NCBI RefSeq assembly: GCF_900108565.1
Contig: NZ_LT629971.1
Span: forward strand, 4,960,001-5,024,000
Source of the DNA: Mycolicibacterium rutilum
GTDB lineage: Bacteria > Actinomycetota > Actinomycetes > Mycobacteriales > Mycobacteriaceae
Direction of reading: 5' to 3'
Length of the DNA: 64,000 nucleotides
In this document: positions 16,809-24,646 of the stretch, in pieces
How positions within the stretch are numbered: the first letter of the stretch is position 1
How the letters are laid out: the number at the start of each line of letters is the position of its first letter
Position numbers and translations under genes: made by a program
The notes under the pieces: generated by a model
Databases searched by the model: none
What the model was told of the DNA's origin: nothing
Seen by the model: only the letters and a program-made list of their open reading frames with translations

Positions 16809-17983
16809 TTGGTGGTGACTACCTCCCGCTCGACCGCGCGCGATGCGCGGTCACGCGCCCACTGCTGGGCCTCAAGTACGTCATCCACGGTAGCTGGTTC
16901 GGCGGCCCACTGGTCGGCAGCGCGCAGGACCTCGTCGATTGTGCGCACGATGGACGGGAACCGGATCCGGCCGTCCAGGAACGCCGCGGCGGCCTCCTCG
17001 TTGGCGGCGTTGTAGACCGCGGTCAGGCAACCGCCGCCTTCACCGGCCCGGCGGGCCAGCGCGACCGCGGGGAACACCGCGTCGTCGAGCGGTTCGAATG
17101 TCCAGGTGGACGCCGTGGCGAAATCGCAGGCGGCCGCCGCCGCGGGGACCCGGTCCGGCCAGCCGAGGGCCAGCGCGATCGGCAGCTTCATGTCCGGCGG
17201 GCTGGCCTGCGCCAGCGTGGAGCCGTCGGTGAACGTGACCATCGAGTGCACGATCGACTGCGGGTGCACCACCACGTCGATGCGGTCGTAGGGCACGCCG
17301 AACAGCAGGTGGGTCTCGATCAGCTCCAGGCCCTTGTTGACCAGCGACGCCGAGTTGAGCGTGTTCATCGGCCCCATCGACCAGGTGGGATGCGCGCCGG
17401 CCTGCTCGGGGGTCGCGGATTCGAGTCGCTCGGCGCTCCAGCCGCGGAACGGGCCGCCGGAGGCGGTCAGCACGATGCGGGCGACCTCGGCGGCGGTGCC
17501 GCCGCGCAGGCACTGCGCCATCGCGGAGTGCTCTGAGTCGACCGGCACGATCTGGCCCGGCGCGGCCGCCTTGAGCACCAGCGGACCGCCGGCCACCAAC
17601 GATTCTTTGTTGGCGAGCGCAAGCCGGGCGCCGGTGGCCAGTGCGGCCAGCGTCGGTTCGAGCCCGAGCGCGCCGACGAGCGCGTTGAGCACGACGTCGG
17701 CCTCCGTGTCCTGCACGAGCCGGGTGACGGCGTCGGGACCGGCGTAGGCGACGTCGCCGATGCGCGCAGCGGCGGCCTCATCGGCGACGGCGATGTTCGT
17801 CACACCGGTCGCGGCTCGCTGGCGCGCCAGCAGTTCGGGGTTGCCGCCGCCCGCGGCCAGGCCGACGACCTCGAAGCGGTCGGGGTTGGCGGCGATGACG
17901 TCGAGCGCCTGGGTCCCGATCGACCCGGTGCTGCCGAGGATCAGTACGCGCCGACGACCGTCGCTTCCGGCGGGAACGTTCAC
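16805..17983 (-). CDS. dxr: 1-deoxy-D-xylulose-5-phosphate reductoisomerase
   Basis: Dxr catalyses the first committed step of the MEP pathway (DXP to MEP, with NADPH). The 392-residue sequence has the NADPH-binding GSTGSIGTQALDVI at residues 15-28, LALANKESLVAGG, the metal/substrate loop VDSEHSAMAQCL, and TASGGPFRGW. A later segment, HPTWSMGPMNTLNSASLVNKG, has the conserved active-site residues. The start is GTG at 17983. It is the first gene of the dxr-rip1-ispG operon. Confidence 0.96.
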   Translation of the reverse strand: MNVPAGSDGRRRVLILGSTGSIGTQALDVIAANPDRFEVVGLAAGGGNPELLARQRAATGVTNIAVADEAAAARIGDVAYAGPDAVTRLVQDTEADVVLNALVGALGLEPTLAALATGARLALANKESLVAGGPLVLKAAAPGQIVPVDSEHSAMAQCLRGGTAAEVARIVLTASGGPFRGWSAERLESATPEQAGAHPTWSMGPMNTLNSASLVNKGLELIETHLLFGVPYDRIDVVVHPQSIVHSMVTFTDGSTLAQASPPDMKLPIALALGWPDRVPAAAAACDFATASTWTFEPLDDAVFPAVALARRAGEGGGCLTAVYNAANEEAAAAFLDGRIRFPSIVRTIDEVLRAADQWAAEPATVDDVLEAQQWARDRASRAVEREVVTTK

Positions 17984-18053
17984 CGAACCATTGTGCCGCC
18001 TGCGACGGCCGATCCCTCAATCGACGGCGAGTGTGACGCAAATCTGACGCGAT

Positions 18054-18080
18054 CCATCCGCGCATCGCGTGCCGCCGAAT
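18054..18080 (+). promoter_or_regulatory. SigK-type ECF promoter candidate for the MPT83-like gene
   Basis: CCATCC at 18054-18059 and CCGAAT at 18075-18080, separated by 15 bases, match both hexamers described for SigK promoters of mpt70/mpt83 in the M. tuberculosis complex (recalled from the literature). The element ends 55 bases before the ATG at 18136. The sigK/rskA genes are not in this window. The spacer may be one to two bases shorter than in the reported consensus. Confidence 0.65.
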
Positions 18081-18135
18081 CCCCGGTGTCACACAGCAAA
18101 GGACGGGCGAGCCGTCCGCGACAAGGGAGCAGCGC

Positions 18136-18789
18136 ATGAATATCGAGTTCCGCAAGGCAGTTTCGGCCGCGGGTCTGGCGGCCGCGGCAGTGCTGACCAT
18201 CTCGGCGTGTTCGAACGACGCCACGAGCCCGACGGCCTCGGCCCAGACCGGTTCGAGCGCCACCAGCGCCGCGCCGGCCCCGATGGAGCAGCCGGTGCAG
18301 CCGGCGGGTCCGGTCGGCCCCGGCTGCGCGGACTACGCGGCCCAGAACCCGAGCGGCCCGGGCTCGGTGGCGGGCATGGCGATGGACCCGGTGACCGTCG
18401 CCGCCTCCAACAACCCGATGCTGACCACGCTGACCTCGGCGTTGTCGGGCAAGCTCAATCCGAACGTCAACCTCGTCGAGACGCTCGACAGCGGTGAGTT
18501 CACGGTGTTCGCGCCGACCGACGCCGCGTTCGCCAAGATCGACCCGGCGACCATCGAGCAGCTCAAGACCGATTCGGCGCTGCTCACCAACATCCTGACC
18601 TACCACGTGGTGCCCGGTCAGGCCGATCCGGCGCAGGTCGTCGGCACCCACAAGACCGTGCAGGGCGCCGACGTCAACGTCACCGGCGGCGGTGAGGCCA
18701 TCAAGGTCGACGACGCCAACGTGGTGTGCGGTGGGGTCCGCACCGCCAACGCGACGGTGTACCTGATCGACACGGTCCTGATGCCCTGA
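18136..18789 (+). CDS. MPT83-like fasciclin-domain lipoprotein
   Basis: This 217-residue surface lipoprotein is related to MPT83/MPT70. The signal peptide ends in lipobox ISAC (Cys about residue 25), then a Ser/Thr/Ala/Pro-rich linker covers roughly residues 28-60. The single FAS1 domain occupies about residues 75-215, with FTVFAPTDAAFAKI and the second FAS1 motif LTYHVVPGQ. The lipobox makes it MPT83-like rather than secreted MPT70-like. Two cysteines (GPGCADY and VVCGGVR) match the disulfide pair of the family. Here it stands alone, without dipZ or a second fasciclin gene. GGGAGC precedes the start. Confidence 0.93.
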   Translation: MNIEFRKAVSAAGLAAAAVLTISACSNDATSPTASAQTGSSATSAAPAPMEQPVQPAGPVGPGCADYAAQNPSGPGSVAGMAMDPVTVAASNNPMLTTLTSALSGKLNPNVNLVETLDSGEFTVFAPTDAAFAKIDPATIEQLKTDSALLTNILTYHVVPGQADPAQVVGTHKTVQGADVNVTGGGEAIKVDDANVVCGGVRTANATVYLIDTVLMP

Positions 18790-18798
18790 TCTCTCCGC

Positions 18799-18843
18799 CG
18801 AGCAGACGCAGAACTGTCCTTCGGGCAGTTCTGCGTCTGCTCG
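18799..18843. terminator. Strong bidirectional hairpin between convergent genes
   Basis: Perfect 18-base arms, CGAGCAGACGCAGAACTG at 18799-18816 and its complement at 18826-18843, are closed by CC-TTCG-GG, an extra-stable TTCG tetraloop, with one bulged T. It lies between the 3' ends of the MPT83-like gene and the SnoaL-like gene. It is therefore well placed to terminate or protect both transcripts. There is no U-tract on either side. Confidence 0.75.
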
Positions 18844-18849
18844 CGCGAT

Positions 18850-19281
18850 TCAGGGCGTGTCGAGCTGGGTGAGCAGGCCGTGCAGGTCGAGCTGCCCGCG
18901 GTGCGACACCAGCAGGTCGCCCTGGAACCGGTCGATGTGGATCCCCGCGACCGACACCGTGGCGCCGGTCGGGGCGCGGCCCCGGAACTCGCCGCTGTGG
19001 GTTCCGGTGAACCGGAACCGCGAGATGCCGTGCGACCCGTCGACCAGCAGCTCCTCGATGACGTGCCGGCCGTCGGGAAATCCGCGGGTGAACTCCTCGA
19101 GATGCGAGCGCCACTGCGGCCAGTCCGTCGGTCCCCCACTGCCGACCTCGACGACCAGCCGCGACGACACCAGCTGTTCGACCGTGGACCAGTCCCGCCG
19201 ATCGACCGACGTGTACAGGCAGTTCACCAGGTCGCGGACCTCGTCTCCGGAAAGGCTCATGCCCGATTCTGACGTCTTCAT
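18850..19281 (-). CDS. SnoaL/NTF2-like protein
   Basis: This 143-residue protein has the NTF2-like alpha-beta cone fold. The first helices read DEVRDLVNCLYTSVDRRDW, followed by LVVEVGSGGPTDWPQWRSHL, strands ISRFRFTGTHSGEFRGRAPTG, and VAGIHIDRFQGDLLVSHRGQ. SnoaL-like proteins include polyketide cyclases, isomerases and binding proteins; nothing here identifies the ligand. ATGs at 19281, 19260 and 19353 are possible; 19281 is a compromise. It diverges from the photolyase gene. Confidence 0.7.
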   Translation of the reverse strand: MKTSESGMSLSGDEVRDLVNCLYTSVDRRDWSTVEQLVSSRLVVEVGSGGPTDWPQWRSHLEEFTRGFPDGRHVIEELLVDGSHGISRFRFTGTHSGEFRGRAPTGATVSVAGIHIDRFQGDLLVSHRGQLDLHGLLTQLDTP

Positions 19282-19345
19282 GACCGCGGCACCCACCGAA
19301 ACCTCACGCTGTTTCCCTATCGCGATTTGCGGGCAGCACAATGCC

Positions 19346-20638
19346 ATGCCCACATTGCTGTGGTTCCGGCGCGACCTGCGGTTGCGCGATCTGCCCGCAC
19401 TGCTCGACGCGGCCGCCGCCGACGGCGAGGTGCTGGCCTGCTTCGTGCTCGACCCCCGGCTGGAGGCGTCCTCGGGTGCGCGTCGGCTGCAGTATCTCTA
19501 CGACGCACTGCGGGCGCTGCGCGACAGCCTCGACGGCCGGTTACTGGTGACCCGCGGCCGCCCCGAGCAGCGCATCCCGCAGCTGGTGAAGAAGTGCGGC
19601 GCGTCGGCGGTGCACGTCTCCGCGGACTTCACGCCGTTCGGGCGTCGCCGCGACGAGGCGGTGCTGAGCGCGCTCGGCGACGTGCCGCTGCACGCCTCGG
19701 GTTCGCCGTATCTCGTCTCCCCCGGACGGATCACCAAACCCGACGGGACCCCGTACAAGGTGTTCAGCCCGTTCTTCTCGGCCTGGCGTCAGCACGGCTG
19801 GCCCAAACCGGCGGCCTCGGGGGCCGAGTCGGCGCGCTGGATCGATCCCGCGGATGTCGGCGGCGGGATCGACATCCCGGATGCGGGCGCCGAACTCGAC
19901 CTGCCCGCTGGTGAGGCGGCCGCGACCGATCAGTGGAAAGTGTTCGTGGCCAACGATCTTCACGGTTACGCCGACGACCGCAACCGCCCCGACCTCGATG
20001 TCACCAGCCGGATGTCGGCGCACCTGAAATTCGGCACCATCCATCCGCGTACGATGGCCGTCGACCTCGGCCGCGGCACGGGTGCGCAGGCGTATCTGCG
20101 AGAGTTGGCTTTTCGCGATTTCTACGCGTCGGTGCTGGGCGAGTGGCCGCACAGCGTGTGGTGGAACTGGAACCGGTCCTTCGACGACATGCCGACCGAC
20201 GACGACGCCGCGGCCCAGGACCGGTTCGAGGCCTGGAAGCAGGGCCGCACCGGCTTTCCCATCGTCGATGCCGGTATGCGCCAGTTGGCCCAGACCGGCT
20301 GGATGCACAACCGGGTCCGGATGATCGTGGCCTCGTTTCTGGTCAAGGACCTGCACCTGCCGTGGCAGTGGGGTGCGCGCTGGTTCCTCGATCAACTGGT
20401 CGACGGCGACATGGCCAACAATCAACACGGCTGGCAGTGGGTGGCGGGCACCGGCACCGACGCCGCCCCGTTCTTCCGGGTGTTCAACCCGGCCACGCAG
20501 GGCGCGAAGTTCGACCCCGACGGCACCTATGTGCGGCGCTGGGTGCCCGAGGTCGACGACGACAGCTATCCGGCGCCGATCGTCGACCACGCGGCCGAAC
20601 GCAAGGAGGCGCTGCGCCGCTACTCGGCGATCACTTGA
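19346..20638 (+). CDS. phr: Deoxyribodipyrimidine photolyase
   Basis: This 430-residue photolyase/cryptochrome-family protein repairs UV-induced pyrimidine dimers using FADH- and light. The N-terminal antenna domain begins TLLWFRRDLRLRDLPAL. The C-terminal FAD domain has SRMSAHLKFGTIHPRT, LRELAFRDFYASVL, WKQGRTGFPIVDAGMRQL and the photolyase signature WMHNRVRMIVASFLVKDL, then WGARWFLDQLVDGDMANNQHGWQW. The ATG at 19346 is chosen because the family N-terminus begins there. Its end overlaps the end of the SDR gene by eight bases. Confidence 0.95.
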   Translation: MPTLLWFRRDLRLRDLPALLDAAAADGEVLACFVLDPRLEASSGARRLQYLYDALRALRDSLDGRLLVTRGRPEQRIPQLVKKCGASAVHVSADFTPFGRRRDEAVLSALGDVPLHASGSPYLVSPGRITKPDGTPYKVFSPFFSAWRQHGWPKPAASGAESARWIDPADVGGGIDIPDAGAELDLPAGEAAATDQWKVFVANDLHGYADDRNRPDLDVTSRMSAHLKFGTIHPRTMAVDLGRGTGAQAYLRELAFRDFYASVLGEWPHSVWWNWNRSFDDMPTDDDAAAQDRFEAWKQGRTGFPIVDAGMRQLAQTGWMHNRVRMIVASFLVKDLHLPWQWGARWFLDQLVDGDMANNQHGWQWVAGTGTDAAPFFRVFNPATQGAKFDPDGTYVRRWVPEVDDDSYPAPIVDHAAERKEALRRYSAIT

Positions 20639-21464
20639 TGATCTGGCCGCCGTCGACCGGCAACGCCACCCCGGTGACGTAGCGGCCCGAGTCGCCGCAC
20701 AGGTAGACCATGGCGTCGCTGATCGCCTCGGGCTCCACGGGCGGGATGGCCAGCAGCGGCTGCTGCGACGCGCTGAACGACGGGTGCTCGCCGGACCACT
20801 CGGCCAGCGCCTCATTGTAGATCATCGGCGTGGCCACGCCGCCGGGGTGCACCGTGTTGACACGAATATTCTTCTCCGCCAAGCCTCTTGCGAAGTGCCG
20901 CATCACGCCGATCACGCCGTGCTTGGCGACGGTGTAGCCGGCCGCGCCGTGGTTCATCGTGCCGAAGTCGACGGTGACGGGCTTGAACCCGGCCGCCGAG
21001 CTGGTGATCACGATGGCTCCGCCGTCGCCGTGCGCGAGCAGCGCAGGCAACGTGGCGATGATCGTGTAATAGACGCCGTTGAGCATCACGTTGACCGCGT
21101 CGACGAACGCGCTGAGCTCGCCGCCCTGGCTGCCCGCGGCCGGCAGGATCCCGGCGTTGGCGAGCACGAAGTCGATGCGGCCCAGTTCGGCGACGCCGTG
21201 CGCGACGATCTCCTGCAGCCGCGCGAGGTCGCGCACGTCGCCGTGCTCGGCGACGATCCGGCGACCGGTCTTCTCGACGAGGTTCACGGTCTCGTCGAGA
21301 TCCTCCGGGGTCGCCATCGGATAGGCGACGCTGCCGATCTGGTCGCACAAATCCACCGCGATGATGTCGGCGCCTTCTTCGGCGAACCGCACCGCGTGCG
21401 CCCGACCCTGACCCCGCGCCGCGCCCGTGATGAACGCGACCTTGCCCTCGAACTGCTTAGCCAT
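20631..21464 (-). CDS. Mycofactocin-coupled SDR-family oxidoreductase
   Basis: This 277-residue short-chain dehydrogenase has the nucleotide-binding TGAARGQGRAHAVRFAEEGA at residues 14-33, the NAG motif (LANAGILP), catalytic Ser in ITSSAAG, and YTVAKHG (YxxxK). After the first beta-alpha-beta unit it carries the extra segment AVDLCDQIGSVAYPMATPED. This is characteristic of the actinobacterial SDR group whose NAD is bound non-exchangeably and recycled by mycofactocin (TIGR03971 group). Substrates are probably alcohols. No mycofactocin biosynthesis gene lies in the window. Confidence 0.88.
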   Translation of the reverse strand: MAKQFEGKVAFITGAARGQGRAHAVRFAEEGADIIAVDLCDQIGSVAYPMATPEDLDETVNLVEKTGRRIVAEHGDVRDLARLQEIVAHGVAELGRIDFVLANAGILPAAGSQGGELSAFVDAVNVMLNGVYYTIIATLPALLAHGDGGAIVITSSAAGFKPVTVDFGTMNHGAAGYTVAKHGVIGVMRHFARGLAEKNIRVNTVHPGGVATPMIYNEALAEWSGEHPSFSASQQPLLAIPPVEPEAISDAMVYLCGDSGRYVTGVALPVDGGQIIK

Positions 21465-21552
21465 GGGGCCTCACCCTACGGATGGCTGATCGCCGCGCTG
21501 ACCGGCTGTGCCAGAATGTCGGCAGTAGCGAGCCGGATCGTGAGGAGTAGCC

Positions 21553-21807
21553 GTGGCCAACACCGAGGTGCAGCGACACACCGGGGTCGACGTCGAAGAG
21601 GTGCCGTCCGCGGAGTGGGGCTGGTCGTACCACAGCCCCAAGGTGTTCCACATCGGCGGACTGCTGGCGGCGGCGTTCCTGCTGTTCATGATCCACGGCA
21701 ACCACACCGGCCGCGTCGAGGACCTGTTCCTGATCGGTTTCGCGGTGATCATCGTCGCGTTCGTCGGCCGCGACTGGTGGCTGCGCCGGCGCGGTTGGAT
21801 CCGCTAG
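21553..21807 (+). CDS. Small membrane protein, DUF2631 (Rv2876-like)
   Basis: This 84-residue protein has two transmembrane helices (about residues 33-47 and 58-72) and a basic C-terminus, WWLRRRGWIR. The N-terminal segment VEEVPSAEWGWSYHSPKVFH is the DUF2631 signature. In mycobacteria this gene lies just after the mpt83/mpt70 genes, as here. The GTG start has GAGGAG upstream. Function is unknown. Confidence 0.85.
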   Translation: MANTEVQRHTGVDVEEVPSAEWGWSYHSPKVFHIGGLLAAAFLLFMIHGNHTGRVEDLFLIGFAVIIVAFVGRDWWLRRRGWIR

Positions 21808-21816
21808 CACCCGCGG

Positions 21817-22362
21817 TCAGACCGTCGCCAGCCGCCGGACCTCGGCGCGCAGGTCGAACAGCGTCTCGGTGGCGCTGACGCTTCCGGTCAGCTCGGCGGC
21901 GGCCAGCGCGCGGGCCTTGAACGCCCGCGCCGCAACACTCAACTGGTGCGGGCTCGGATCGATCCGCCCACGCAGACCATCGGGCAGGTCCACGCCCCAG
22001 GCCATGACTTCGACGTCGCCGCGCCGGGCCGTCTCGAACGCGTAGGCGCGCACGCGGGCGTCCTCGCGCAACAGCGTCGCGCTGACGGCCAGCGCGCCGT
22101 CGGTCGGCGCCGAGAACAATTCGTCGGTGATCGACCCGGCCGGATCGGCGCCCAGGATCGTCAGTGCGCGCGCATCCCGGCAGCCGTCCACGCGGACCGT
22201 CACGTCCCACCCCGCGCAGGCCCGGTCGAACAGCCACCCGCCGGCCAGCCCGACCACATCGGCGAGGTCGGCGGCCAGCACGGTCAGCTGGTGCCGGTTG
22301 ACCCGGCCGTCACGGTCACCGTCGGTCAACACGACGTCATCGGTAGAGGATCGAGTTGCCAT
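21817..22362 (-). CDS. Hypothetical protein, 181 residues
   Basis: I do not recognise a family. The protein is acidic and soluble-looking, without signal peptide or membrane segment. Notable stretches are DGRVNRHQLTVLAADLADVV, the central DPAGSITDELFSAPTDGALA, and a C-terminal helix AARAFKARALAAAELTG followed by ATETLFDLRAEVRRL. The ATG at 22362 was preferred over an upstream one because GGGA precedes it and the upstream part looks non-coding. One GTGACACT-N12-TGTAAAG element lies 60-87 bases upstream, linking it to the catabolic island. Confidence 0.65.
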   Translation of the reverse strand: MATRSSTDDVVLTDGDRDGRVNRHQLTVLAADLADVVGLAGGWLFDRACAGWDVTVRVDGCRDARALTILGADPAGSITDELFSAPTDGALAVSATLLREDARVRAYAFETARRGDVEVMAWGVDLPDGLRGRIDPSPHQLSVAARAFKARALAAAELTGSVSATETLFDLRAEVRRLATV

Positions 22363-22422
22363 GTGGTCCCATCCGATCTGTGCGCGACGCCGGTCGCGAG
22401 CTGCCGACGCTTCCCCTAGAGC

Positions 22423-22449
22423 GTGACACTCGGATGAAGATCTGTAAAG
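22423..22449 (+). promoter_or_regulatory. GTGACACT-N12-TGTAAAG element, copy 1
   Basis: GTGACACT (22423-22430) and TGTAAAG (22443-22449) are separated by exactly 12 bases. This copy lies between the end of the DGAT gene and the start of the hypothetical gene at 22362, both on the minus strand. It therefore points away from the gene it would most plausibly control. That suggests that at least part of the element is a protein-binding site and not only a promoter. Confidence 0.6.
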
Positions 22450-22476
22450 GTACGGTTTGGCCACGAACCGCCGCGG

Positions 22477-23849
22477 TCAGCGTGCGAGCGGCAGTGCCGA
22501 GCGGATCTCGGCGAACGCGGCCAGCAGGGCGTCGGTCGCCTCGTGCGGGTCCTCGAGCGTACGGTCGTCGGTCAGCACCGAGATGGCCAGCTGGTCGACG
22601 TAACTCCACACCGTGATGTTCATTCCGCGGCCGGTGACGACGGGACCGACCGAGTAGATCTCGTTGACCACGCCGCCGGCGATGTGGCCACGTTCGCGCG
22701 GCCCCACGACGTTGGAGATCGTCAGGTTCATCACCGCCCCGGACTCCATCCGGGCGGCCTGCATGCGGAAGAACCCCGGCGCCAACGCCGGCGGCAGATA
22801 CGCCATCCAGGCCGGCAGCACCGTCGGCCCGAGCAGGCGATGGTTCTCCTTGGCGACCCCGGTGGCCACCGCGGTCACCCGAACCCGCTCGAGCGGGTCG
22901 TCGATGTGCACCGGCAGCGACGGCAACATGTACGTGAACTCGTTGCCGGTCAACCGATCTCGCGACGGGTTGGTGCAGACCGGAACGCCGGCGATCAACG
23001 GGGCGTCGGCCCGGCCGTCGTAGCGCAGCAGCAGCGTCCGCAACGCGCCGGCCGCCGTCGCCAGCACGATGTCGTTGAGCGTGACCCCCAGCCGGTTCGC
23101 GGTCTCCTTCACCTCGGGCAGCGACAACGGCGCGGTGGCGAAGCGCCGGCCCGGCGAGACCACATGGTTGAGGAAGGTCCGCGGCGGGGCGAAGCTGCGC
23201 GCCAGGTCGGGATGGCGGCCGCGCTCGCCGGCGCGCCTGCGCACCCGTGCCACCCCGGCGCCGGTCTCGGCGAGCAGCCGCGGCAGCCGGCGGACGAGGT
23301 CGGCGTGGTCCCGGCCGGCGGCCGCGAGCAGCTGTGAGCGCGACCCCGCGCCGCCGAGCGGTGCGGGCGGCGACGGCTCCCCCGGTGCGAGCGCCTTGGC
23401 CAGTTGGTTGGCCGACGCCACACCGTCGGCGAGCACGTGGTGCACCTTGTGACGACCGCGATGCGGCCGTCGGCGAGGCCCTCCACGACGTACATCTCCC
23501 ACAGCGGCCGGCGCCGGTCCAGCGGCGTGCTCGCGATCTCGCCGACGAGCGCGTCGAGTTCGCGACGGCCGCCGGGGGCGTCGACGCGGGCGCGACGCAC
23601 GTGGTAGTCAAGGTCGAGATCGGGGTCCTCGCACCACATCGGGTGATGCAGCCGCAGCGGGATGTCGACGAGCCGGTAGCGCAGCGCCGACAGCGCCATC
23701 AGCCGCGGATAGGCGACCCGCCGGAACATGTCGAAGCTGTAGCCGTCGACGCCGGAGACGTCGAGGATGCCGACTTTGAGTGTGTGCATGTGGATTTCGG
23801 GCGTCTCGCTGTACAGCATCAGGGCGTCGACACCGTTGAGTCGTTTCAT
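22477..23849 (-). pseudogene. Wax ester synthase/diacylglycerol acyltransferase, frameshifted
   Basis: WS/DGAT enzymes make triacylglycerol or wax esters from acyl-CoA. The first ~128 residues read from 23849 (MKRLNGVDALMLYSETPE, then PLDRRRPLWEMYVVEGLADG). The remaining ~325 residues continue in another frame from about 23450 (KVHHVLADGVASANQLAKAL to the end at 22477). The catalytic HHxxxDG motif lies just after the break. Losing one base in the run read as GTCGTCACAAGGTG, where GTCACCAAGGTG is expected, explains it; the site is about 23449. No other damage is visible, so this is either a recent mutation or a sequencing error. Inserting one base gives a protein of normal length (~457 residues). 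Confidence 0.85.
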
Positions 23850-23936
23850 CGTCCCCCTTCGCGTCGCTCAGACGTCTTCCCGAATCCGCCGATTCTCATG
23901 CCCGTTCGTCGAAGACACGACGTCGTCGCCGAAATT

Positions 23937-23952
23937 TGTAAAGCTGGCGATA
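23937..23952 (+). promoter_or_regulatory. TGTAAAGC half-element with leaderless start
   Basis: TGTAAAG at 23937-23943 precedes the DUF427 ATG. The hexamer TAAAGC (23939-23944) is followed by exactly seven bases and then ATG, the same spacing as at the aldehyde dehydrogenase gene. No GTGACACT is present at the expected distance upstream. No ribosome-binding site is visible. Confidence 0.5.
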
Positions 23953-24632
23953 TGAGCCTCGTCGCGGCCCGTGGACCGCTCAGCAACCAACCCGCCGGCT
24001 GGTTCAGCCCGCCGCTTCCCGCAGACGTGGTGTTCGTCGAACCGCACCCGCGGCGGGTGCAGGGGCTGCGCGACGGGCGCGCGGTGATCGACACCGAGCG
24101 GGCGCTGCTGGTGCACCGCCGCGACCACCCGCTGAGCTACGCGTTCCCCGCCGACGAGGCAGCCGGTCTGCCGGGCGAACCCGTCGCCGAGGCGCCGGGA
24201 TACGTGCACGTGCCGTGGGACGCCGTCGACACCTGGCTGGAGGAGGGTCGCGAACTCGTGCACTACCCGCCCAACCCCTACCACCGGGTCGACTGCCGGC
24301 CGACCGACCGGGCGCTGCGGGTCACGGTGGCGGGTCAGTCGCTGGTCGACACCACCGACACCGTGATCGTGTTCGAGACCTCCCTCGACGCGCGCCTCTA
24401 CGTCAACCCCGCCCATGTCCGCACCGACCTGCTTCGGCCCTCGGCGACCACCAGTTACTGCAACTACAAGGGCTATGCGACGTACTGGTCGGCGACGGTC
24501 GGCGACACCGTGGTCGAGGACGTCGCCTGGAGCTACCCGGACCCGCCGCCCGAGACGCTGCCGATCGCAGGGTTCTTCAGCTTCGACGCGGACCGGGCGC
24601 AGGTCATGGCGGACCTACCCGGCCGTCGGTGA
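23952..24632 (+). CDS. DUF427 domain protein
   Basis: This 226-residue cytoplasmic protein has two tandem DUF427 repeats. The first spans roughly residues 25-105 (DVVFVEPHPRRVQGLRDGRAVIDTERALLVHRR) and the second 115-215 (RALRVTVAGQSLVDTTDTVIVFETS, then TTSYCNYKGYATYWSATVGD with the conserved Cys-Pro-Tyr-Lys-like region here CNYKG). The family is common in mycobacteria and of unknown biochemical role. The start is given by the TGTAAAGC-N7-ATG promoter geometry and the absence of a credible ribosome-binding site. Confidence 0.85.
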   Translation: MSLVAARGPLSNQPAGWFSPPLPADVVFVEPHPRRVQGLRDGRAVIDTERALLVHRRDHPLSYAFPADEAAGLPGEPVAEAPGYVHVPWDAVDTWLEEGRELVHYPPNPYHRVDCRPTDRALRVTVAGQSLVDTTDTVIVFETSLDARLYVNPAHVRTDLLRPSATTSYCNYKGYATYWSATVGDTVVEDVAWSYPDPPPETLPIAGFFSFDADRAQVMADLPGRR

Positions 24633-24646
24633 TCAAACTTTGACGA

